NCBI GenBank assembly: GCA_043228905.1
Contig: JBHGNT010000008.1
Span: 18,538,001-18,602,000 of the forward strand
DNA: 64,000 bases
DNA from: Azolla caroliniana
Lineage: Eukaryota; Polypodiophyta
Direction: 5' to 3'
The notes beneath the pieces were generated by a model. The model ran no database searches. It worked only from the letters and a program-made list of their open reading frames with translations, and was not told the origin of the DNA. Shown here piece after piece: positions 22,266 to 31,278 of the stretch. Both the position numbers and the translations under genes were made by a program. Each line of letters opens with the position of its first letter. Positions within the stretch are counted from its first letter, which is position 1.

Positions 22266-24154
22266 ATCGAGAAGCGGACCCCTTGGCGGCAAAACTCAAT
22301 GCCGGAGCTCAGGAGGAGGAAATAGAGGAGGAGCCTACGGAGCACCTCCCGCGACAATCGTCGGCAAGGACCGTTGAGACAGCCGGGAAACGTTCGGACC
22401 CTCAGACGGAGGGAACACCGACTCCCCATACTGAGACTCCCACGCCAAGGAAGGAACCGGAACCGGAAACAAAAGCCCCGGCACCACCGGCAACACCGGC
22501 GAGTCCCATCCCACCAGAGCCGGAAAGGTCAATGCAGCCCTCGGTCAGCCAAGAAGGAGCGCAAGGGGAACTAGGACAAAAGGATGGTCCATGGGTAGAA
22601 ACGGAACTGCAACTCGACGCAACCAGGAGGGACCACCCCTCTACAAGTGAGCCCATCTGTCAAACCTCCGTGCAAGCACAACAAGGCACCGGTAGCCTGT
22701 GGCTCCGGTGGATAGGCGAACAGATAGCCGGAGCAGTGGGGTATATAGAGGCGGAAGAAAGAGTGCAAAGCGAACGGTTGCTCGTCACAACCGAACAACT
22801 AGAGACGGCCCGGTCCAGAATCCGGTGCCTTGAAAAAGACTTGGATCAGGTCACGACAGAGATGGCCAAAATACGGATCCAATCACCGGTGACTCCGGTA
22901 AGTGTATAGAATAAAGAAACGGAACGACCTGTACATAGCAATAAGACCCCGGCAACGGAAACCATTCCGGCGAGAGATGCGGCGCAAGCTCAGGAGCTTG
23001 CGGAATTGAGAGAGGAACTTGCCGCACAAGAAGCGCTAAGGAGCCGTGAACGAGAATTGAAGATGGCGGCCGAAGCCGAATTAAAGAAGACTGCTGAGAA
23101 CCTCCGCCGGGCAGAGGAGAGCCTCCGGAAAGGCCATCAAGCGTACGACCGGCTAAAGGAGGAGAAAGACAAAGAGCTGCAGGAAAAGGACAAGCTGCGG
23201 AAAACGGCGGAAACAGAGATTGAACGGCTAAAGGAAGAGCTCCGCCAACAGAAGGACCGCGAGGACCGGGCCCGTCGTTAGATCAACGCACGGTTCAAGC
23301 AAAAGACGGATGATTTTGAGCACCTGCACCGGAACTACAAACGGTTGGAAACGAAGCATAAAGAACGGATGGCTGAGCTCCAGCTGGCAGTTGACCGGGC
23401 CGCGACGGCGATCGCCGACGAACGGGCGGAAAATACAAGACGCTTGGACGAGGCGGAGAAGGTCCGGATGGAACTCCAGAGGCAGCAGCAGGAAGACAAA
23501 GAGAGAGCGTCAACAGTATTGTAGAAATTACAAAGCACATATCAAAGGCAATTGGCGCAGGCGGAGGACAACGTCAAAATCATCAAACAACTGAAGGAGG
23601 AACGACAAGCGGCGGAAACCAAATCGCAATTGGGAACGAGCCGGATTCAGTCCATCCTCCGGGCATGGCTGAATCAGACAAAACACTTGATTGATGAAAG
23701 CTCCGTAAAATGGTGGACAAAGTGGGCACAAAACGCGACGGAACTCCAGTTGCTACGGGAGGATGTGGCAAACCGGCGGAAGGAAGGAGATGACTGTTAT
23801 ACGTTGACTTCCGAGGGCTTCACCGCCATACGGGATGAGCTGGCCGACGACTTCCAAGTCCTGGCAGATGAACAGCTGGCGCAGGTCAGGCAGCTCGTAG
23901 CTCAGCTGGACGATGATAGGCTAGACGATCAAATCCAGTTTGAAAGCTACGAGTGGTCCTGGGTACGGGAAGAAAAAGCACGGGAAGCGGCAACGGTTAA
24001 CCTTAGTGATGAGGAACCGTCGCCGGCTGAGGGCCAGCCGGGAACCAGTCAACCGGAGACCACTACGACGCAGGGAGCAACGATGGAGACGCCGGTGTCG
24101 GAGCCACAATCGGAGGAGCAGCCGCAACAACCACCAACGGACCCGCCGCAGTAG
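22262..24154 (+). pseudogene. G1 extra ORF, coiled-coil half with three amber codons
   Basis: One frame from 22262 to TAG 24152-24154, interrupted only by TAG at 22907-22909, 23279-23281 and 23522-23524. The first part (about 22280-22700) is proline/threonine/glutamate-rich and probably disordered. From about 22740 to 23640 it is dominated by E/K/R/Q/L heptad-like sequence (for example ELKKTAENLRRAEESLRK), a long predicted coiled coil. A tryptophan-containing segment follows (SVKWWTKWAQNATELQLL) and an acidic/proline/glutamine tail. All three internal stops are amber and fit CAG-to-TAG. Function is unknown; a coiled coil suggests self-assembly or binding to a partner. Confidence 0.6.
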
Positions 24155-24165
24155 ACTGCAACAAA

Positions 24166-24192
24166 GCAACAACAACAACAACAACAACAACC
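24166..24192 (+). repeat. (CAA)n trinucleotide run
   Basis: A short CAA run just after the last G1 stop codon, inside the element's 3' untranslated region. Confidence 0.8.
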
Positions 24193-24310
24193 ACTTCCAG
24201 ATGAACCATTGGAGCCTCTCGAACAAAGCATTCTGGACATTTTGGACTAAGAATAGCAAGGGTCGGTTGTAGATTCGACGTACAAGGTACTGTCCCACGG
24301 GCGTGCCATG

Positions 24311-24744
24311 TGTTACCGGCCGGCAAAGGAGTCCAGAGTGGGAAACGGAGAGCTAATTAAGTAGTAGGAATGTGGTTGTAATTAAGCTATGAGTGTGGAC
24401 GAACGGACCGGAAACGGTATGCCGTTCCGGATCCGGACCGATCCCGAACAGGTGCAGATGGCACCGTTTTGTAATACAGATCGGAAACCTATTTAAAGGC
24501 CCGGATACAATGTAATAGTTAGCGGTTAATTAATGAAAGCTTAAGCGTTGTTATCTCTCTGTGTTAATTGCCGTTCTGTCTTAATTGTTATATCTTACAC
24601 GTGTTATGAAAGACGATCCTAATAAGTAACTTAATTAAGTCGGATTATGCGTTGAAGTCTAATCCGGTTGCCGTAACACCCTTTGGTGAAGTGTCTCCCG
24701 TAGACACCCTGTGTTAGGCCATTGTCCGGCCCGAAGAGTTAACA
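24311..24744 (+). repeat. G1 3' LTR
   Basis: 434 bp, TGTTACCGG...GTTAACA, matching 14851-15284 at about 98-99%. The sequence directly upstream (24270-24310) is not purine-rich, so the polypurine tract is missing or atypical. Confidence 0.97.
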
Positions 24745-24748
24745 GTCG

Positions 24749-27079
24749 GCTCTGTCCTTCTTGACTTTGCCTCCGTCGCCGCTTGTTCCGACTTGTTCGG
24801 ATGTGTCAACTTCCTTTGTCGACTCAAGTCCTTTCTTCTTCTTGTCTCCCCCTTTCTCAGTTCTTCCCTCACTGGCGCAATCGGCAGTCTCTTTGCCTTT
24901 GCCCGTTCTCCCCCTCAAGAGTGGCATGTCGAGATGCTGAACACCAAGCATTTCGGTGAAGTGTTGCAACTTGTCCGATCCGAGCGGTTTGGTGAAGATG
25001 TCGGCAACTTGACGATCCGTATGAACATACCGAAGTTCGACTTCACCGCTCAGGACACGCTCACGCACGAAGTGGTAGTGCACTTCTATGTGCTTTGTGC
25101 GAGCATGGAATACGGGGTTCTTGACGAGTTGCATGCTGCTCATATTGTCGTAGTAGATCAGGATCGGGGTTGGTACCTCGATCCGTAGGTCTTGCAACAG
25201 TCGCCGAAGCCAAATGGCTTCACAAGTGGCGACAGTAGCGCCTCGATACTCAGCCTCAGTGCTTGACAGAGCCACTGTTGGCTGCTTTTTGTTGCTCCAC
25301 GCAATAGTCGTGCTACCTAGGGAAAACATGTAACCGGAAGTTGATTGGCGATCTGATGCATCGCCAGCCCAGTCGACATCCGTGTAACCTACTAGGTCTT
25401 CGGTTATACTTCGCCGGTATAACAATCCCCGGTCCTTCGTGCCGCTCACATACCGCAGTATTCAGTGCGCGCACTGAAGATGCTCTACGGTTGGCTTCTG
25501 CATGAATTGCCTAATCACACCGACCGGATAGTTGATGTGGGGTCGGGTGATGGTCAAATATTTAAGGCTTCTGACAATTTGTCAAAACCGTTTCTCATCG
25601 CAGGCTGGTCCGGAGTTGGGACAGAGCTTCTGGTTCCGGTCCAGGGGTGTTGAGACAGGTTGGCATTCTGTCATGCCGGACTTGTACAACATATTCAACA
25701 CATAGTGTCTTTGTTAGAGCAATATGCCGTCGGGGGTTCGGATCACCTCGATCCCAAGGAAATAGTGAAGGTCCCCTAGGTCCTTCATCTCAAATGCGTC
25801 CGACAGCTAGGACTTGACTCGACTGATTTCATCGAGTCCGGGTCCGGTGATGACTAGATCATCAACATACAACAAGATGCAAACCGGACCGTCTGGACCT
25901 TGCTGGATGAACAATGAAGAGTCGGACTTGGAGGCTGCAAACCCCATCTTACGCAACCGGTGCGTAATATTCACATTCCAAGCTTGAGGGGCTTGCTTCA
26001 GGCCATAAAGTGACTTCTTCAGCCGGCATACCGCCGACTTGTTCATCTCCGACTGAAAATCGGGGGGGTTGGGTCATCAAGACCTCTTCTTCAAGATCTC
26101 CTTGAAGAAATGCATTCTTTATGTCCATTTGGTGAAGATGCCACCCCCTTGCCGCAACAACCGCTAGCACCACATGAACCGTCATCATCTTTGCTATTGG
26201 AGCGAAGGTCTCGTCGTAGTCGATTCTGTGGGTCTGTGCGTATCCGTTTGCCACTAGTCGGGCCTTGTACCGGTTAACCGAACCGTCGACATTGTACTTT
26301 ATCTTGTACACCCATTTACATCCGATCGGTTTATAGCGTTGGGGAAGGTCAACTAGGTCCCATGTGTGGTTGGCATCAAGTGCCCGCATCTCTTCCTCCA
26401 TAGCGGCATGTGAATGTGTGTCCTTTGCCTCTTCTGCGTAGCTCTCCGGCTCACGCACTTCCGCCACCTTGGTCATGTACGCATAGTGATGCGCCATGTA
26501 CTCATTGTACTTGTACCGCGTCACGGGGTTCTTGTGGCGGGAAGACCGACATAACTTAGTATTACCTAGTTTGGGGCCCTTCTTGGTCAGGTCGGACTTC
26601 GTTCCCGAAGATCCGCCTTCATCTTTTCCGGAGCCGGATTCGCACCGATCCGACTTAGCTTTGCCGGTTTCATATTCCGACATCTTCTCCTTCCCCTTCT
26701 CCTTGCATGTGAACTGTCTCCTCGGTTCCTTGCACGGGGAGAGCACGACAAAGTCTCCATTACTTGTCGGTTCCTCATCCGACTGGTCATCTTGACTCAA
26801 CCGCTCATTCGGTCCACTTAACCGAAATGAGATTAGACTCTCTTCTAGAGTGCTAACGTCTTCATCTTCTAATTGGACCGGTTCAGGCTCACTAGCCTCA
26901 TCCTCTGGTATTGGGTCGGGGTCGGAAGTTAGAGCCGGTAAGGCATACCATGATGCCGTCTCATCAAACTCAACATCCTGGCTAACTTGGACCTGCTTCG
27001 TCCGGGGGTTATAACATTTATACCCCTTTTGCTCATGTGAGTAACCGACTAGGATGCATTTCTCCGACTTTGCATCCAA
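24749..27079 (-). pseudogene. C1 pol: integrase end, RT, RNase H and start of tail
   Basis: Read from 27079 downward: integrase C-terminus (SEKCILVGYSHEQKGYKCYN), an acidic linker, and RT beginning near HTWDLVDLPQRYKPIGCKWVYK. The RT includes LYGLKQAPQAW and an intact catalytic LLYVDDLVI. RNase H (25449-24950) contains YTDVDWAGDASDRQSTSG, LSSTEAEYRG and HIEVHYHFVRE. A lysine-rich tail then runs into G1. Breaks: an extra base in a seven-base G run (26062-26068), TAG 25807-25809, TAA 25714-25716, TGA 25582-25584 and TGA 25462-25464. Most stops fit C-to-T on the coding strand. The tail continues at 14850-14674. Confidence 0.9.
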
Positions 27080-28264
27080 CTTCCTCTGCTCTCATCCGAC
27101 ACATGCATATATGCTATGCTGCCGAATATCTGAAGGTGTCGCAAATTCGGCTTGTGCCCGAAATACAGCTCATGTGCGAACACCTTGTCATTGATCCGGT
27201 TTTGGATATAGACGACCGTCCGGACTGCCTCCGCCCAGTAGAATTTGGGCATTGCTCTTCTCCTCCAGCATCGCCCTTGCCGCGTCGATAAGCGACCGGT
27301 TCTTCCTCTTGGCTACACTGTTCTGTTCTGGTGTGTATCTGCAGCTGAACTCTCACCGAATTCCTGTTTGCTGCAGATAACTGTTGAATTGGCCGGAAAA
27401 ATATTCTTTTCCGCCATCCGACCGCAGGCACTTGATCTTCCTCTTCGTTTCCCGTTCAACCAAGCTTTGCAGGTTCTAGAAACACTCGAAGACTTCGCTC
27501 TTCTGCTCAATGAGGTAGATCCATGTGTGTCGGCTGTAGTCATCGATGAAGGAGACGAAATATCGACTCCCACCAAGACTCACGTTCTGTGCTAGTCCCC
27601 ATACTTCTGAATGAATAAGGTCGAGCTTGTTACGGACACGGTTTCGTTCGGTGGGGAATGGAAGCCATTGTTGCTTCCTGAGCTGGCAGACTTCACATAC
27701 ATGGGCCTTCCGGCCACTAAACTTCGGCAAACCGAAAACAACTTGTTTCGTTTGCAAGTCTTGAAGCCGCCGGTAATTGACGTGGCCGATCCGCTTGTGC
27801 CAGAGATCAATATCCGATTCAATCTTCTGTCCTTTGGTGAACAACGCGGTGCCGATGTCATTGGTGTTGAGGATGAACATCCTCCCATCTCTGCACCCTT
27901 ACGCAATGATTTGGCCTTCTTCCTCGATGAAGCACCTGAGGTGCGTAAACCGTACCTGCATCCCCTGGTCGACAATCTGTCCAACCGACACCAGGTTCTT
28001 CATGATAGTCGGAATGTGTAATACGTTCATCAGCTTCCCCCTCTGTCCGACGTGGCTCAAAGGGACTTCTCCGATATGCACGATTGGGTGAGGAGTGTCG
28101 TCTCCGGTTTCGACAACTCTTGGTTGTTCCGGTTTCTCCAGGAAGGAGAACCACTCTTTGTGGCTCGTCATGTGATTTGACGCACCGGAATCAACATACC
28201 ATACTTCCTCCGATTTGGAAGTGGTCTTCTTCATCGAATTTTCCTCGTGCTTCATCACCAAGGC
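27080..28264 (-). pseudogene. C1 protease, GAG-pre-integrase and integrase core
   Basis: The protease shows WYVDSGASNHMTSH (28200-28150 region), followed by NLVSVGQIVDQGMQVRF. Downstream is a GAG-pre-integrase block (LWHKRIGHVNYRRLQ with a CxxC knuckle). The integrase core follows, with FVSFIDDYSRHTWIY and CLRSDGGKEYFS. Breaks on the coding strand: TAA 27899-27901, TAG 27476-27478, TGA 27353-27355, a +1 insertion near 27252 and a compensating -1 near 27085. The stops fit C-to-T changes of CAA, CAG and CGA. Confidence 0.88.
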
Positions 28265-29218
28265 TAGCCCCTTACCGGTCTTCCCGGTTCCGGATCCTTT
28301 CGATCCTTGTGTGTAGTGCGAGCTTTGTCGGTTCTCCCGACCGGTTTTGCCGGATGCAGATCTTTTTGAATCGGCACGCTTCTTCTAGCACTCACTTTCT
28401 CTGTGGCCCTTTTTGCCATAGTACTAGCATTCCGTGGTGGATTTGTCTTGCCGGCCTCCGGCACCGCCTTGACTCCCCCTGCTTGTGGAAGTCTTGGAAC
28501 TGTTGTCAGCCCATTCTCTATGCCTTCTTTCTTGCTCTTGCTTGCCGCCTCCAGTGCGTGCCGACCCACCTCGTCCCCTATGCCCATGGGGCCTATCTGC
28601 CTCCGTGTACAACATCCGACTGTCCGATTGAGTGGTCCTGGACCCACTCGCGTGGTTTTCTTTGACCATCAGCATCGATTGCAAGTCAAAGAAGTTCGGT
28701 GGTTTCTCCCTGGTGTAGATTGCTGTCTGGATTGGCCCGTACCTTTGCGCTAGACCACCAAGGCAGATTTGTACCATTTCATCTTCGTCCACCGTCACGT
28801 TGATGGACCCAAGCGCATCACAAATCTCCTTTATTTTGGTGGTGTAGTCCGTAACCGACATATCTTTTTGTCGGATGTTGTTCAGCTCTTGCCGGAGTTG
28901 CAACTTACGGGCTGTGGTACTTGTGGCAATAATCTTACGCAGGTTTTCCCAGGCCTCCTTCGGCGTCTTTGCATCCCAGATGTAGTCGAGCATCTGGTCA
29001 TGCACACAGGACGCGAGGCAGTATAATACTTGGCTCGCTCCTTGCTCCCATACCGAGAAGTCCTTGTGTCCAAGCTCTGGTGCTACCTCATTCGTTCCTT
29101 CCATGAAACTCCAATACCCATGCCCCAATAGGTACTGGTGCATTTTGTATGACCAGGATGTGTAGTTGCTCCGGTCGAGCTTCTTTATAGGAAGTGAACT
29201 CGCCATACCTCTGTCCAT
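28265..29218 (-). pseudogene. C1 gag with decayed zinc knuckle
   Basis: It opens at the ATG complementary to 29216-29218 (MDRGMASSLPIKKLDRSNYT) and shows the UBN2/copia-type gag fold: SWSYKMHQYLLGHGYW, KLQLRQELNNIRQKDMS and MVQICLGGLAQRYGPIQ. An RG-rich segment follows. The CCHC knuckle is damaged: a TAG at 28424-28426 sits after its first cysteine, the second cysteine is tyrosine, and a second TAG (28385-28387) follows the last cysteine. All are consistent with C-to-T or G-to-A transitions. Confidence 0.88.
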
Positions 29219-29310
29219 ATTTTTTCTTTTTGTCTATTGTTTTGTTCTCACAACCTAGAGGGTTTGTCTTGCGAAAGCAAATGCCATCTGTAGAGGTCTT
29301 CAACCCTCGT

Positions 29311-29322
29311 GCTCTGATACCA
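29311..29322 (-). other. C1 primer-binding site (initiator tRNA-Met type)
   Basis: The minus strand reads TGGTATCAGAGC two bases after the 5' LTR end, the classic copia primer site complementary to initiator tRNA-Met. Confidence 0.93.
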
Positions 29323-29324
29323 TG

Positions 29325-29785
29325 TGAAAGCGTATGAGCGGAAGCGTAAGACAATAGCTTGGCTGCGTAGCAGTAGAGAGAGAGAGAGAGAGAGAATAGT
29401 ACACAGAATATAGAGAGTACTCGGGAGAGAGAGAGGGAGAGAGAGAGAGAGAGAGCAGAATGTTCAAATCTCTTACAAAACAATAATAGTTCTCTATACA
29501 TGAAACGTGATCAACATCACTATTTATACAAGTCCTGAGAGGACTGACAGAAGTACCACGTACTTCAATGCTCACTCGAGCGTCTGGCACTAACTACGAG
29601 ACTATTAACTCCGTAGTAGTCTAGTTGCTACTAGGCTTCTGGTTACTGATGGATCTGGCCAACCGGCTCCCCAGCTCACCGGCTCACTTGCTCGCCGGGT
29701 CACCGATCCGGCTCATCCTTCTGGATGGTGATCCAACTCAGGTTTATTCAGCCGATCCGAATCCGGTTGAGCTTGTCGCTCAACA
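29325..29785 (-). repeat. C1 5' LTR
   Basis: 461 bp, matching 13958-14402 with about 8% substitutions and longer GA runs. A minus-strand TATA box lies near 29519-29527. CCGG-containing words cluster at 29650-29770. Confidence 0.92.
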
Positions 29786-31278
29786 GTATCCGTACTGGAA
29801 TCTTTCTTCTTACTTGGGTGTTCTTACAAACCATCTTGGGATTGATGTGTGGGGATGTACTAGTGTTTACCCTTTTGTGGGCAAGACAAGAAACAGTGAG
29901 TGTAAATCATTTTCGAGCTACTAATGCTTAAATTAACTACTGAAACAAACTCTAAACACAATCTACCATGGAATCTCATGCAAAAGACAAAAATTTCTCC
30001 TTAAACAACAAGAGACTTCACTACACTTCCCACATGCTCGATAGACCATTGACGGAAGGGTGAAGGCAATCTATGATGTACCAACTTTTGGCCAAAACAA
30101 TTAGAGTCACATTTAAAGTGACATTTCCCATATTGTTCATTCACTCTCTACCTAGGTTGATATCTTTAGGCCTCTATAGTACAATTTTGATTTTGCTACA
30201 CCTAAGTCAATAGGGGATCTTGCATTTGATCTCAAGGGCTCGAATGTGATGCGTCCATCCTCGGTAAGGGGACATGCACCATGACGATCAATGGCAATAT
30301 ATGAGGAGGTGGAGATGATGTTCGATATCTTAAATTCGAATATGTATTTTGCATAATATAAAAAAATTAATTAGGGTCAATCTAACATAAGTTTCACTTT
30401 TCTAACAGGAGGGTTTCAAAATTGGGACCAAACATCACGAGGCCATTGTCTATGGGCAAGGTCATTTAGGCACAATTTTTGTAAAGAGGTGTGGTTAAAT
30501 GTACAATCCCCACAACAAAAGGTATGTCTCCTCAAATATTTATTATGTTAGTTGTGTGAGTCTCTTTTATATTATATGTTAGTATATTGTATCACTAAGT
30601 CAAATTATGAATTTGTGTTATAAAATATGAAGCTGTCACGGTTCATATACGCATGGACCATGCTTCCCATTTGGGAAGAGGCGGCATAAAAGGCTTTAAG
30701 GCCCATTTTGTAAGTGTAAATTTAGTTTGGAGTTTGAGTTTGTAAAAACATAAAATGAAAAGTAATCTTAATTCATGTTTTCTTCATTTTCTAGATGAAA
30801 GATTATTGGTGCTCACCTCCTACGATGTATGAGCAAAAAATAACCTGATACAAAGGTTACAAATGTTTGATAAACATCTATCCCCCACCAAATCTAGAGA
30901 TAAGTGCAATTTATGGGCTCTATCATTTCACAAACCCTCACAACTATTATCTCTTTCTCAACTAAACAGGTTTTTAACAACGTTTGGGTTTTTACATGTT
31001 CAAGAGATTGATGGAACTCAAGACATTCTTGAGGTCAAGCAAGACCAACAACTCCGCCAAGTGAGTCTTCCACATTCAACTAAGAATTAGGGTTTAGGGT
31101 TTAACTGAGTTGGTAAGGTTACCCCCAATCGAGACTAGGAGGTCATGGGTTCAACCCCTACATTCCACGGTGGCATCTAGTGAATTAAGAGATATGTATG
31201 AAGTATAGAGAGGTGAGAAAATTGGGTGTAATAGAGAGATGAGAAAATTGGGCTTCGAACTGCAAATGTAGAGCTTGT
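29786..31278. other. Intergenic DNA with one tRNA-like segment
   Basis: There is no gene. Short frames (for example 30863-31090) lack recognisable similarity. A sense-strand tRNA-like segment (31102-31160) and a two-unit TTTAGGG-like word at about 31088-31101 lie next to the large inverted repeat. Confidence 0.5.
31102..31160 (+). other. tRNA-like / SINE-like segment (boxes A and B)
   Basis: The segment has a box-A-like TGAGTTGGTAAGG and, about 30 bp later, a box-B-like CATGGGTTCAACCCC. It lacks a closed acceptor stem, so it is a tRNA-derived repeat rather than a tRNA gene. Confidence 0.4.

Larger units (their letters stand above)
14851..24744 (+). mobile_element. Ty3/gypsy element G1 (non-chromodomain, OTA-like), young
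   Basis: A complete 9,894-bp LTR retrotransposon inserted into C1. Identical-length 434-bp LTRs (TG...CA) bound a single gag-pol frame (15338-21136) in the gypsy order protease-RT-RNase H-integrase, plus an extra 3' ORF region (21291-24154). The LTRs differ at about six positions, suggesting recent insertion. The RT motif FLDDFAVYS, the lack of a chromodomain and the extra 3' ORF fit the Athila/Tat-type (OTA) branch rather than chromoviruses. Flanks are ATCG (14847-14850) and GTCG (24745-24748), a 4-bp near-duplication with one transition. No good polypurine tract is seen upstream of the 3' LTR. Confidence 0.95.
13958..29785 (-). mobile_element. Ty1/copia element C1, interrupted by gypsy G1
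   Basis: C1 is a near-complete copia element on the minus strand: 5' LTR 29325-29785, tRNA-iMet primer site, gag, protease, integrase, RT, RNase H, a C-terminal tail, polypurine tract and 3' LTR 13958-14402. Without the G1 insertion (14851-24744) it is about 5.9 kb. The order protease-integrase-RT-RNase H is diagnostic of copia. The two LTRs differ at roughly 8% of positions plus GA-run length changes, so it is much older than G1. No matching 5-bp repeat lies outside the LTRs (AACTG on the left, GTATC on the right), so the target duplication is decayed or lost. Confidence 0.9.

Noticed and set aside
21291-24154. An envelope gene in G1
   Set aside because: No signal peptide, membrane span or glycoprotein-like features; the sequence is basic, disordered and coiled-coil.
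31088-31101. Telomere-like TTTAGGG words
   Set aside because: Only about two units; too short to be an interstitial telomere tract.
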